Source of the DNA: an uncultured Candidatus Melainabacteria bacterium
Lineage (GTDB): Bacteria > Cyanobacteriota > Vampirovibrionia > Gastranaerophilales > Gastranaerophilaceae
Direction of reading: 5' to 3'
NCBI GenBank assembly: GCA_934718275.1
Contig: CAKUZD010000006.1
Span: 84,786-148,785 of the forward strand
Length of the DNA stretch: 64,000 nucleotides
Part shown: positions 23,646 through 31,942 of the stretch, in pieces
Layout: every line of letters begins with the position of its first letter
Position numbering within the stretch: position 1 is the first letter of the stretch
Notes under the pieces: generated by a model
The model's input: only the letters and a program-made list of their open reading frames with translations
Databases searched by the model: none
What the model was told of the DNA's origin: nothing
Made by a program: the position numbers and the translations under genes

Positions 23646-24842
23646 TTAGTATTTTTCAAGTAAAGAAATTAATGTTTTATGCATTTTTACATTATGAATT
23701 CTTATGTAATCAACTTTTTTTTCAATAGCAATAGTATTTAATGCAGTTGTGTATATGTCTTTTGTGAAATTGTCTGCTTCCGGCATATTTAATAAACTTT
23801 TTCTAGAAATACCAAGCATAATAGGGCAATTTAAAGATTTTAATTCTTCTATTCTTTTAATTATTTCAAAATTATTTTCTCTTGATTTGCCAAACCCAAT
23901 TCCGGGGTCAATAATTATATTTTCTATATCCTTAGAGTGAGCAAGTTTAATTTTTTTTCTTAGATTTAAAAATATTTCTTCCATTAAATCTATATATTTA
24001 GGTGAATTTTGCATTGTTTCAGGTGTCCCTTTTGAATGCTGTATAACAATTGGAACATTATATTTTGCAATAACATCAACCATTTTGGGGTCATAGTCAA
24101 AACCTGAAACGTCATTTATAATATTTGCACCGGCATTTATACTTTCTTCTGCAACAATTGCACTTCTTGTATCAATACTTACAGGTATTTTGTCTTTTGC
24201 AAAATCAATAATGGGTAAAATTTTTTCAAGTTGTTCTTTTGCAGAAACAGGTTCAGAATAAGGTTTTGTTGATTCAGCTCCTATGTCAATAATGTCCGCC
24301 CCGTCAGAAATAAGTTGAAGAATATGCTCTTTGGCTTTATCAATATTGTTATACATTCCGCCATCTGAAAAAGAATTTGGGGTAAGGTTGAGAATTCCGA
24401 CAAGTTTTGTGTTGGTTGGTTTATTGTTTGTTGAATGTTGTGATTTGATGGTGTTATTTTGAACAATATTGGACCACTTGTTGTTATTTATGTCAGAATT
24501 ACATTGTTCTTCAAGTTCTTTTCCCAAATATTTCAGTCCAAACGGTTGATATTTTAGTTTTTCTGCAATCTTTTTTATTTGAGAGATACTTCCTCCTAAA
24601 ATACAGGCTGAGTTTTCTATTTTTCCCGTGATAACTTCTCTGTGTGTTGCGCAATCGCATCCGACAGAAATCGCAGTTTGTTTAAGAATATTCGCCATAG
24701 CCGGAGAAAGAGAATAAACTTTTATATTTTTGTATTCGAATTTTTCTTTTGCTTTATGGGCATAAGATTTATCAAAACCGATATTTTTTATTTCCTTTTC
24801 GACATCAGTATTTTTAATTTCTCGTAAAACAAAATCGTGCAT
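23646..24842 (-). CDS. folP: dihydropteroate synthase with N-terminal extension
   Basis: The C-terminal 260 residues are a standard DHPS. They show LVGILNLTPNSFSDGG, DIIDIGAESTKPYS, PVSIDTRSAIVAE, NDVSGFDYDPKM, IDPGIGFGKSRENNF and a final YIRIHNVKMH. It condenses p-aminobenzoate with the pterin pyrophosphate in folate synthesis. The first 135 residues form an extra domain containing VGCDCATHREVITGKIE and ILGGSISQIKKIAEKL, an arrangement found in the longer, about 400-aa DHPS class. There is no clear ribosome-binding site before the ATG. A weak -10 (TAAGCT after TGC) lies 6 bases upstream. Confidence 0.93.
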   Translation of the reverse strand: MHDFVLREIKNTDVEKEIKNIGFDKSYAHKAKEKFEYKNIKVYSLSPAMANILKQTAISVGCDCATHREVITGKIENSACILGGSISQIKKIAEKLKYQPFGLKYLGKELEEQCNSDINNNKWSNIVQNNTIKSQHSTNNKPTNTKLVGILNLTPNSFSDGGMYNNIDKAKEHILQLISDGADIIDIGAESTKPYSEPVSAKEQLEKILPIIDFAKDKIPVSIDTRSAIVAEESINAGANIINDVSGFDYDPKMVDVIAKYNVPIVIQHSKGTPETMQNSPKYIDLMEEIFLNLRKKIKLAHSKDIENIIIDPGIGFGKSRENNFEIIKRIEELKSLNCPIMLGISRKSLLNMPEADNFTKDIYTTALNTIAIEKKVDYIRIHNVKMHKTLISLLEKY

Positions 24843-24883
24843 AGTTGTAGCTTAGCACGATTTTATGTGTTTAACAATATCAA

Positions 24884-25369
24884 TTAATCTTTTTTTATTA
24901 TATTTTTTTCAACAGCTTCTGTTGTTACTTTGCTAATATCTGATAGACCGGAGATTAAAGTTACAAAGCCAAATCCATAACCCAAAAATCCTGCACCGTA
25001 TTGGAATAATTTACTATTGACTAAAGGTTTAATGAATTTTGCGTTTTTTAAGCCGTTCCCCCAATTAATGACAGCGTTTTTGGCCCATTTTGCGTTTTCA
25101 ACGACTTTTCCCCACAAGCCTTTGGTTTGTTTTGCAACATTGTTAGCTACTTTGGCAGAGCTTGTAACTCCATTCATTCCTCTTGAAACTTGTGAGGCAG
25201 AGCTAAACATATCGAACCCTGATTTTGATGCTTTTGCTTTCGCTGCTGCCGTTGTTGCGGCTACTGCACCACCTCCGGTTACAACTTTTCTTTCAGTTTC
25301 GTTGTCTCTTTCTGAACGATTTGTTTTGGAGGATGTAAATGAAATTTTTTCATTTAAAATAGTTAACAT
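24884..25369 (-). CDS. hypothetical Ala/Lys-rich protein
   Basis: The 161-aa protein is rich in Ala, Lys, Ser and Gly with a charged N-terminus and a hydrophobic patch near residues 127-147 (YGAGFLGYGFGFVTLISGLS). I do not recognise the family. The start lies 7 bases inside the end of the upstream gene at 25363, so the two are translated together. Both have the composition of small structural or surface-associated proteins, but no function can be read from them. Confidence 0.65.
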   Translation of the reverse strand: MLTILNEKISFTSSKTNRSERDNETERKVVTGGGAVAATTAAAKAKASKSGFDMFSSASQVSRGMNGVTSSAKVANNVAKQTKGLWGKVVENAKWAKNAVINWGNGLKNAKFIKPLVNSKLFQYGAGFLGYGFGFVTLISGLSDISKVTTEAVEKNIIKKD

Positions 25370-26049
25370 TCGTCTTTGTGCCCTTTTTCGTCTTGTTCTT
25401 TTAATGCAGTGACTCCGGATGCGATACCGCCTGATACTCCTACAGTATTTACTGTAGCTTTTTCATAAGTTTCTTTTTTTACGCTTTTAATTTTATTAAT
25501 AACGTATTTAATTCCATCTCTGGTTTTGCCGTAAACTGTTGAAATGCCTGTTCCAATCGCTTTAAAGAATTTTGTAATTGGTTTCCCTATTTTTGTTGTT
25601 GCAAATTTATCAAGTTTTGCTTTTGGAGTTTTGTATGCATCAGATTTAATAAATTCAGTTTTTACTATCTTTGCAGTTTTTTTGATAAATTTTTGAGTGT
25701 CAACGGCTTGTTTTTTCAAACCTTGCATAACATTAGTGTTTCCTAACTTTTGGAAAGCTTTAATTGATTTTTTAGCTCCCCAACCTGTTGCCATACCTCC
25801 CAACAATCCGGTTGTGACTATTGCTCCGCCTTTGATTACTGTTTTGGCAGGCTTTGGTAAATTGAATTCGCTGTTTTTTGATAATTCAATAAAATCTTCT
25901 TGCTGTTCTTCAATTTCTCTTTTAGCTGCGCGATAATTTCTTTCTTCTATTTCTTCAGGTGTTAAATTTCGTTCTCTGTCCCTGCGACCAAAGGATGTAA
26001 TATTATTGTCTGAAATTTTTGGTTGTATTGATAACATATTTTTCTCCAA
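25363..26049 (-). CDS. hypothetical protein with N-terminal ITSFGRR motif
   Basis: The 228-aa product starts with a short disordered region containing NNITSFGRRDRERNLTPEE, followed by a Glu-rich helix. A Gly-rich hydrophobic stretch lies near residues 71-90 (VIKGGAIVTTGLLGGMATGW), then a Lys-rich C-terminal half with repeated amphipathic KI/KF segments. TTGGAGAAA precedes the ATG. It overlaps the next gene by 7 bases. The family is unknown to me; the hydrophobic glycine zipper-like stretch suggests membrane contact. Confidence 0.65.
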   Translation of the reverse strand: MEKNMLSIQPKISDNNITSFGRRDRERNLTPEEIEERNYRAAKREIEEQQEDFIELSKNSEFNLPKPAKTVIKGGAIVTTGLLGGMATGWGAKKSIKAFQKLGNTNVMQGLKKQAVDTQKFIKKTAKIVKTEFIKSDAYKTPKAKLDKFATTKIGKPITKFFKAIGTGISTVYGKTRDGIKYVINKIKSVKKETYEKATVNTVGVSGGIASGVTALKEQDEKGHKDEC

Positions 26050-26161
26050 TAATTTTGCTCATTATCCATAATGGATGTAAAAATTTTTTCTTGCTACTTT
26101 ATTAATTATTCGTTACAAATATTATGGACATATCCGCTGTCTCATATTTGCATGTGGTCTA

Positions 26162-27088
26162 TTATTTGCAAATAAATTTGCTACTTTGATAACTGTTTCG
26201 TTTAATAAATTCTTTATCTATTTTGTTTAAACAATCAAATTTTTTTGAAAGCCATAAAGGCGCTATTAACTCGGAACTTAAACCATTTCCGGCAAGTCTG
26301 TGAATTGTGGTTGTTTTAGGTAAATACTCTAAAAAATCACAAACTGTTTGAACGTATTCATCCTCACTCATAAAGTCAATCCCTTTATTTTTGTATATTT
26401 GGGCGAGTTTAGTTCCTTCAAGAGCGCATAGCATGTGGATTTTTACTCCGTCAACTCCTAACTTCGCAAGCATTTGCGCAGTTTGCATGATTTCTTCATG
26501 CGTTTCCCATAAACCAAAAATTACGTGGACACAAACGTTAATTCCTGCTTCTTTAGTTTTTTCATAAGCTTTTAAAAAACAATTGAAGTCGTGACCTCGA
26601 TTAATTTTTGTCAAGGTTTTGTCATGAATAGATTGAAGCCCGTATTCTATCCAAGTATAATAGTCATTTTTATATGACGAAATTAGTTTAATTTTTTCAT
26701 CGTCAATGCAATCAGGGCGGGTTCCGATTGAAATTCCGATGATATCAGGATGATTGAGTGCTGAATTATATATCTTTTCAAGTTCTTTTACGGGTTTGTA
26801 TGTATTTGAGTAAGCTTGAAAGTAAGACATATATTTTTGCGCTTTAAAACGATTTTTTAATGTTTCAGCACCAACTCTAACCTGTTCTTCAATTGGGAGA
26901 AGTTTGGAATGTGCTTGAGAAAAACTTCCTCCTTCATCACAGAAAATACATCCACCTGTAGATATCGTACCATCTCTATTTGGACATGAAAAACCGGCAT
27001 CAAGAGTTATTTTATAAACCTTGACGCCAAATTTGTTTTTCAAATGTGCGCTATATTGGTTATAGCGTTTGTCAGTATTATTGAACAA
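26162..27088 (-). CDS. radical SAM protein of the TIGR01212 (YhcC-like) family
   Basis: The 308-aa protein has the family N-terminus DKRYNQYSAHLKNKFG, then CPNRDGTISTGGCIFC, the unusual spaced Cys set that binds the 4Fe-4S cluster in this family. The radical SAM barrel continues with ISIGTRPDCIDDE, YGLQSIHDKTLTKINRGHD and HVIFGLWETHEEI. The substrate of YhcC-type proteins is not firmly known. The start is probably TTG, as the residues from it align with the family, though no good ribosome-binding site is visible. Confidence 0.9.
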   Translation of the reverse strand: MFNNTDKRYNQYSAHLKNKFGVKVYKITLDAGFSCPNRDGTISTGGCIFCDEGGSFSQAHSKLLPIEEQVRVGAETLKNRFKAQKYMSYFQAYSNTYKPVKELEKIYNSALNHPDIIGISIGTRPDCIDDEKIKLISSYKNDYYTWIEYGLQSIHDKTLTKINRGHDFNCFLKAYEKTKEAGINVCVHVIFGLWETHEEIMQTAQMLAKLGVDGVKIHMLCALEGTKLAQIYKNKGIDFMSEDEYVQTVCDFLEYLPKTTTIHRLAGNGLSSELIAPLWLSKKFDCLNKIDKEFIKRNSYQSSKFICK

Positions 27089-27160
27089 TGCCCGTGTACC
27101 TATTCTGAAAAATGATTTTGTTTCTCTTGTTGTGTTAGAGGTTATACAAAGCTGTAAAAT

Positions 27161-27328
27161 TTATTTATTTTCTTCTTCATCATAGATTGGGTAAACATAG
27201 TGTTCACCGCAGTTTGGGCATACTACTTCTTGTTGCTTTCCATCTTCTACTTTTGCTACTTCAAATAAAGTTTTGCATCCTGATTGAACGCATCTGATAG
27301 CCCAACTTGGTCTTATTAATCTTGCCAT
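27161..27328 (-). CDS. small zinc-ribbon protein
   Basis: This 55-aa ORF starts at ATG with GAGGAAAG 4 bases upstream and encodes MARLIRPSWAIRC-VQSGC, then VVCPNCGEHY and an acidic tail. The two Cys pairs (C-x4-C and C-x2-C, about 18 residues apart) look like a zinc ribbon. It stands alone between the radical SAM gene and a divergent secreted-protein gene. The function is unknown. The coding pattern and clear ribosome-binding site make it a real gene in my view. Confidence 0.75.
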   Translation of the reverse strand: MARLIRPSWAIRCVQSGCKTLFEVAKVEDGKQQEVVCPNCGEHYVYPIYDEEENK

Positions 27329-27467
27329 AATTCTTTCCTCTTTTTCTATTACAAAAATATTTTATCATTCTAAGTTACTTTATGCAAGTCGTTAAGATTA
27401 AATGACTGATTGATAAAAAGTTGTGATAAATACGTTAGAATATTTTTAAAAGAAAGGAAATAAAATA

Positions 27468-27767
27468 ATGAAAAAGTCATTAATTTTTTTCTCAATATTA
27501 GTTGTAGCTTTTATTGCATTTTTTGATGCAAAAGATAGGTTTGCGGAACTTGATGAAGTTGCTGCAAATACTCCCGCACAAATAGAAATGAAACAAATTA
27601 TAAATAAACCTGATAAACAAATGAAAAACCATGTTCCGGACTTTCAAAGTAGTGAAAAACAAGGAAATCAATCTATTCAAGATAAAATGAACAGCGGTCG
27701 CCAAGATAGTCAAAATCAATTGGATAACGTAGATAAAAGGCGTAATACGATAAACAATAAACAATAA
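27468..27767 (+). CDS. small secreted or membrane-anchored Gln/Asn-rich protein
   Basis: The 99-aa product has an N-terminal hydrophobic segment (residues 4-20, SLIFFSILVVAFIAFF) acting as a signal or anchor, then a polar tail rich in Gln, Asn, Asp and Lys, without cysteines. AAAGGAAAT lies before the ATG. No family is recognised. The low-complexity composition is a reason for caution, but the start region is convincing. Confidence 0.65.
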   Translation: MKKSLIFFSILVVAFIAFFDAKDRFAELDEVAANTPAQIEMKQIINKPDKQMKNHVPDFQSSEKQGNQSIQDKMNSGRQDSQNQLDNVDKRRNTINNKQ

Positions 27768-27798
27768 ATATTTTTATTTGATTATTTTAATGTTTTCA

Positions 27799-28602
27799 TT
27801 AAATTCCATAAATCATGTCTCCGTAAAAAGGTTCCGGATTTTTTTCAAAATCTTTTTTCGGTTTTTCAGGAATAGTTCGTTCAAATCTAAGTGCTCCGCC
27901 ATTGTTTTCATTAATTTTGGTATCTAGTGGTCTGATTGCTTTTGGGAAAAATCTGAGCATTATATTTTGAGATGCAGATGGAGCTACAACTGTTTTTGAA
28001 TAAAGTTTAATTTTTTCGAGTTCAGCATTTGCCTGAGCATAATTTGTTGCAGCAAAAATGTTGTCATTAGCACCTATTTTAGTCGAGTAATTGTTACTCC
28101 ACATTACGAGGTCATTGACCGTATCCAATAAGACAACGGAGGTTTCCAGTCTGTATGGGTATGATATGTCAAAAATTGATGATATATTTAGTATTTCCCA
28201 AGCACTTCTTTTTAAAGAATTTTTGTTCGTAACAACATAGCTGGAAACTATTAATACTGATTTACAGTTAAAAAGATTTCCTGTTTTTTTTATTGCAATA
28301 TAGTCAAGTTTATTTGTATCTTTGTATTTTTTTAATAAAGTTTCTACAGTTTGTTTTGATTCTTTATTTTGATTTAATTTAGTTCTAACTTCGTACAAAT
28401 CAGGAGATTGAATTTTTCCGTTAGAAGAATTAAAATCTTTTATAATATCATTTGCAATTATTTCGGATACTTCATTAAATCCATAATAGTTTTCTTTGGT
28501 ATTAAAGATGTCAGCCGGTAATACGAGTACATCAAATGTTATCGCTTGTGCAAATGAGGTTAGCATTGTTAAAATTAATAAAACTTTTACAAATGTTTTC
28601 AT
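27799..28602 (-). CDS. hypothetical secreted protein
   Basis: From the internal ATG the 267-aa protein begins MKTFVKVLLILTMLTSFAQA, a clear Sec signal peptide with an Ala-x-Ala cleavage site. The rest has mixed alpha/beta character with VLVLPADIFNTKEN, YIAIKKTGNLFNCKSV and VVLLDTVNDLVMWSNNYS, resembling the general fold of periplasmic proteins that assemble around outer-membrane systems, but I cannot name the family. TATAAT lies exactly 6 bases before the ATG with no ribosome-binding site, so it seems leaderless. It diverges from cdd. Confidence 0.75.
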   Translation of the reverse strand: MKTFVKVLLILTMLTSFAQAITFDVLVLPADIFNTKENYYGFNEVSEIIANDIIKDFNSSNGKIQSPDLYEVRTKLNQNKESKQTVETLLKKYKDTNKLDYIAIKKTGNLFNCKSVLIVSSYVVTNKNSLKRSAWEILNISSIFDISYPYRLETSVVLLDTVNDLVMWSNNYSTKIGANDNIFAATNYAQANAELEKIKLYSKTVVAPSASQNIMLRFFPKAIRPLDTKINENNGGALRFERTIPEKPKKDFEKNPEPFYGDMIYGI

Positions 28603-28608
28603 AATTGA

Positions 28609-28617
28609 ATTATAGCA
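28609..28617 (-). promoter_or_regulatory. extended -10 directly before the secreted-protein ATG
   Basis: On the minus strand TGCTATAAT is followed by TCAATT and the ATG. The spacing places the transcription start at the start codon. The divergent cdd gene on the plus strand has TAAAAT followed by GCGGGT and ATG, the same spacing. Confidence 0.6.
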
Positions 28618-28696
28618 TAAAAAGCCGTTATAAGCCCAAGTTAAAATCATATAATCGGATGATAACAAATATAGAAAAATAACATAAAATGCGGGT

Positions 28697-29080
28697 ATGA
28701 ATTACGAAGAAATGATAAAGTTGGCTGCAAAAGCCTCAGAAAATGCTTACGTTCCATATTCTCATTTTCCTGTAGGAGCTTGTGTGCTTGCAGAAAGTGG
28801 AAATATATATACAGGTTGTAATTTTGAAAATTCAAGTTATGGTATGACTATTTGCGGAGAAAGAAATGCAATTGGTTCTGCAATTGCTGCGGGAGAAAGA
28901 AAAATTCGAGCAGTTGCCATATATTCTCCAAAAAGAAAATATTGTGTGCCATGTGGCGCTTGTAGGCAGGTTATGAGTGAATTTGTATCTCTTGAAGGTT
29001 TGGATATTATTCTTGAAACGGAAGATGGGATTGCGATAAAATCACTTCAAGAAATGTTGCCTGATAGTTTTGAATTGTAA
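28697..29080 (+). CDS. cdd: cytidine deaminase
   Basis: Cdd deaminates cytidine and deoxycytidine in pyrimidine salvage. The 127-aa protein is of the short tetrameric type with PYSHFPVGACVL, GCNFENSSYG, the catalytic TICGERNAIG (zinc-bound Cys and Glu) and PCGACRQVMSEF providing the other two zinc cysteines. No strong ribosome-binding site is present: TAAAAT lies 6 bases before the ATG, so the mRNA may be leaderless. A small zinc-ribbon gene follows 4 bases later. Confidence 0.96.
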   Translation: MNYEEMIKLAAKASENAYVPYSHFPVGACVLAESGNIYTGCNFENSSYGMTICGERNAIGSAIAAGERKIRAVAIYSPKRKYCVPCGACRQVMSEFVSLEGLDIILETEDGIAIKSLQEMLPDSFEL

Positions 29081-29083
29081 AAT

Positions 29084-29314
29084 ATGTATTTGTTTGAATT
29101 AATAACAAAATATATAAAAGGTAAAAAGTATAAAAAAGATTTAGATTTTAATCCTTTTGCTTTTGATGAGGAAAATTCTGAATTTAACTCTGATGATTGT
29201 GAGCATATTTTTCTCCCGATAGACAGTTCCGGAGAAGTTTTGGCGTGTTCAAAATGTGGACTTGTCGTAAAACGCGAAGAATTGAAAGATGTGAATATTT
29301 TTAAAAGAAGTTAA
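29084..29314 (+). CDS. small hypothetical protein with a Cys pair
   Basis: The 76-aa product has a Lys-rich N-terminus, an acidic middle and the C-terminal segment CEHIFLPIDSSGEVLACSKC, which has three cysteines (C, then CxxC) in a zinc-ribbon-like layout. The ATG is 4 bases after the cdd stop, so it is co-transcribed with cdd. It overlaps the tail of the opposing prepilin gene by 4 bases. Function unknown. Confidence 0.7.
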   Translation: MYLFELITKYIKGKKYKKDLDFNPFAFDEENSEFNSDDCEHIFLPIDSSGEVLACSKCGLVVKREELKDVNIFKRS

Positions 29315-29997
29315 ATTCTTACCGGATAATCTTTTGATATTTTCCATCCGTCATATTGGATAAGTTTTGCACAATAAGAATGATATCTCCCTCCGCAACT
29401 ATAATTCTGTCCGTTTATTAATTGCTCTCTTGTGCCATCCCAATCCCAAGCGTAAGGTTCAAATGTTGTTTTAAATGTGTGAGCAAAAGATGGTTTTGTG
29501 GGGTCTTGATGAGATAAAATTGTAGGATTAAATCTGAATTGAAAAGTATCTTTGCCTAATTGTGGGTTTTGAATGGCACTTTGTTTTAAAAAGTATTCCA
29601 TGTCGTAAATACATTTTTCTATATATAAAACTCCTCCATCATTCAGAAATATTAAAATTCCATCTAAATCTGATTGAGGTCTTTCTGCTTTTTCTATTTT
29701 GGATATTTCAAGATGCTTACCTATTGTGGAATTAAACCAAGTTTCTACATCATCATTTGAGCAGGTTGCACTGCCTGATTTCCCACAATCAATAACCCAA
29801 TTTGAAGCATCTCCATATTCTGCATTTGCTAAATTTATTGCTTGGTTCATAACTGAATAAATTTTTTCTAACTTTGTTTCAACGACATGCTTTCTATAAT
29901 TCGCCATAAGAGTTGGGATAGTCAAAGCTGCTATAACTCCAATTATACCTAGCGTTATCAATACTTCTGCAAGGGTAAAACCAAATTTTTTATCCAT
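29311..29997 (-). CDS. type IV prepilin-like / pseudopilin protein
   Basis: The 228-aa protein starts MDKKFG followed by FTLAEVLITLGIIGVIAALT, with Glu+5 and a Gly-Phe cleavage site. The body has AWDWDGTREQLINGQNYSC and ends in LIQYDGWKISKDYPVRI, closely matching the tail of the prepilin at 15533, so these two are paralogues. AGGAGTTC is the ribosome-binding site. It diverges from an HTH gene at 30090 across an intergenic region with three 20-bp-spaced AGTTAAA repeats. Confidence 0.88.
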   Translation of the reverse strand: MDKKFGFTLAEVLITLGIIGVIAALTIPTLMANYRKHVVETKLEKIYSVMNQAINLANAEYGDASNWVIDCGKSGSATCSNDDVETWFNSTIGKHLEISKIEKAERPQSDLDGILIFLNDGGVLYIEKCIYDMEYFLKQSAIQNPQLGKDTFQFRFNPTILSHQDPTKPSFAHTFKTTFEPYAWDWDGTREQLINGQNYSCGGRYHSYCAKLIQYDGWKISKDYPVRI

Positions 29998-30020
29998 CTT
30001 GAACTCCTATTTTTAATATT

Positions 30021-30069
30021 ATAGTTAAATTATAGTCGTTATAGTTAAAAAGTCAAGATTTTAGTTAAA
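30021..30069. promoter_or_regulatory. three AGTTAAA iterons at 20-bp spacing
   Basis: AGTTAAA occurs at 30023-30029, 30043-30049 and 30063-30069, exactly 20 bp apart, twice as ATAGTTAAA and once as TTAGTTAAA, with a related TATAGTC half-copy between the first two. The array fills the gap between the prepilin gene and the HTH gene and suggests cooperative binding on one face of the DNA, probably by the HTH protein. Confidence 0.6.
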
Positions 30070-30089
30070 ACATATTATATAATTTTTGA

Positions 30090-30296
30090 ATGAACACGAA
30101 GCAGCAAATCAAGCATTTACTTGTTATGAGTGATATGACAATGACAGAGTTATGTAAAAGAATGTCAGAACGCTTAGGCAAACCGTACTCGATTTATAAT
30201 ATTTCGGGAAAATTAAATAGAGACACAATAAAATATAGTGAAGTTAAAATGCTTTATGATATATTAGGATATGAATTGGTTTTGAGAAAAAAATAA
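30090..30296 (+). CDS. small helix-turn-helix protein (phage-repressor-like)
   Basis: The 68-aa protein reads MNTKQQIKHLLVMSDMTMTE followed by LCKRMSERLGKPYSIYNISG and KLNRDTIKYSEVKMLYDILG, a small HTH of a kind common in Firmicutes and gut bacteria, where it often regulates itself. TATAAT at 30078-30083 lies exactly 6 bases before the ATG with no ribosome-binding site, so the mRNA is predicted to be leaderless. The neighbouring prepilin gene is divergent and the iterons lie between. Confidence 0.82.
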   Translation: MNTKQQIKHLLVMSDMTMTELCKRMSERLGKPYSIYNISGKLNRDTIKYSEVKMLYDILGYELVLRKK

Positions 30297-30402
30297 TTGA
30301 TTTCTTACATGAATATTAGCTTGTATGAAGGATTTTTTTATAAGAAGCAATATTTTGTGTGGAAATGTTTGGGAGTAAAATTAATAGATTGCTCCTTAAA
30401 TA

Positions 30403-31638
30403 TTATTTTTGGCTCAACATCATTTGTGATAAAGTATTTTTCGCAGCTTGAAGCTGAGCATCGTTATTATTTTTCAAATCATTAATATTTAAGTTTACTT
30501 TTATATCCGGTGTAATTCCTTTTTTATTTATATCTGTACCTTTTGGGGTTAGATATTTAGCAACTGTTAGGTTTAAACCTGTTTCGTTTGGCATTGGGAT
30601 GATTTTTTGAACCATACCTTTTCCGTATGTTGTTGTTCCTAAGAGTTTAGCTTTATTGTAATCTTTTAGTGCGCCTGATAATATTTCGCTTGCGCTTGCT
30701 GAATTGCCATCTACAAGAACTACTGTCGGTTTTTTTATTCCAAATTCAGTATCTTGGGCATTGATATCATATTTATAACCATTTCTTCCTACAATACTGA
30801 CAATATTCCCTTTTGGAATGAAAAGGTTTGCTATAAATACTGCATTTGGTAAAAGTCCACCTGTGTTTCCTCTTAAATCTAAGATTAGACCTTGTGTGTT
30901 TTTAGTTTTTTCTAATGCTTCAAGAAATTCGTTCGGGGTTGTAGAACCTATGAAACTTGTGATTTGTATATAACCTATATTCTTATCTAATATAGAGCTT
31001 TTTACTGTTTTAATTTTAATTTCTTTTCGCATTACTCTTTTAGTTAATTTGTCATTGTTTCTTAAAATAGTTATATTTACAAAACTGTTTTCAGGGCCTC
31101 TGACCAAATTCGCGACTTCAGAAAGAGATAAACCGTTAACTTCTTTTCCGTCAATTGATAAAATTATATCCTTGGGTAATAGATTTGCAAATTGGGCAGG
31201 AGTGCCATCCATGACGTTAATAATATGGATTTTACCTGCTATAGACGAAATGTTTACCCCAATTCCGGAAATTTTAGAACTAATAGAATTATTTTGTTCT
31301 AAATATTCTGATTTTGACATGTATCTGGAATACGGGTCGTTCAAACTTGCTAGTATAGTGTCTATTGCAACTTTAGCGTCTTCATCATTTTTAATTTGAC
31401 CATGATAGTGTTCTTTCCATCTTCCCCAAGCTTGATTGTTAAGTTCTGCATCGTAATAATTGTCTCTAATAATTTTCCAACTGCTATCAAAAAGTTTTTG
31501 CGAAGAAACTTGGTCATGATCTACCATCTCCGGCATTTCAGATACTTCAAAATTGTCAAGACTCAAGAAAATTTTGTTTAATGCAAACAAAGTTGCAACC
31601 AACATTATAAATATTACGATTTGACTTCTTTTTTTCAT
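30403..31638 (-). CDS. S41 family C-terminal processing peptidase (CtpA-like)
   Basis: The protein of about 411 aa has an N-terminal membrane anchor, then a PDZ domain (about residues 120-195, with DGTPAQFANLLPKDIILSID) and the S41 protease core. The catalytic Ser lies in VDGNSASASEILSGAL and the Lys in TTTYGKGMVQK. It acts outside the cytoplasm on protein C-termini, for example in envelope quality control. The ATG at 31638 was preferred over a TTG 18 bases upstream. Confidence 0.93.
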   Translation of the reverse strand: MKKRSQIVIFIMLVATLFALNKIFLSLDNFEVSEMPEMVDHDQVSSQKLFDSSWKIIRDNYYDAELNNQAWGRWKEHYHGQIKNDEDAKVAIDTILASLNDPYSRYMSKSEYLEQNNSISSKISGIGVNISSIAGKIHIINVMDGTPAQFANLLPKDIILSIDGKEVNGLSLSEVANLVRGPENSFVNITILRNNDKLTKRVMRKEIKIKTVKSSILDKNIGYIQITSFIGSTTPNEFLEALEKTKNTQGLILDLRGNTGGLLPNAVFIANLFIPKGNIVSIVGRNGYKYDINAQDTEFGIKKPTVVLVDGNSASASEILSGALKDYNKAKLLGTTTYGKGMVQKIIPMPNETGLNLTVAKYLTPKGTDINKKGITPDIKVNLNINDLKNNNDAQLQAAKNTLSQMMLSQK

Positions 31639-31656
31639 ACCAATATTTAACATCAA

Positions 31657-31942
31657 TGATTATTTATAATCAATATACTTTTTAAGTAGGTTGAGGTGGT
31701 AAATTTTCTTGTAGATAAACCGGATTGTTTCGTATTCGCTCACAATGACAATATTCGTCACTCTTAACTTGATTTAGAGTCTATCAATGACTACAGTTCT
31801 CTCCCTTAATTAGGGAGAGTTAGAGAGGGTAAACAATCTGCCGTTACCACTTTAATAATATTTTTGATTTTTCGTTCAGAATGACAATTCTCGTAATTCC
31901 TTATTGTCCTAACGCTTTAATGCCTTATAGCCTTTTTATAAA
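31657..31942. repeat. gene-free stretch with degraded palindromic elements
   Basis: The 286-base gap contains CACAATGACAATATTCGTCA near 31742 and CAGAATGACAATTC near 31877, words of the AATGAC-type repeat. At 31800-31829 it has CTCTCCCTTAATTAGGGAGAG, a palindrome closely related to the one that flanks the DUF559 gene at 49.8-50.2 kb, followed by TTAGAGAGGG. I see no coding sequence. It is probably a patch of decayed small mobile repeats. Confidence 0.65.

Noticed and set aside
30297..30485. 62-aa ORF after the HTH gene
   Set aside because: No ribosome-binding site; half of it lies antisense to the end of the S41 protease gene.
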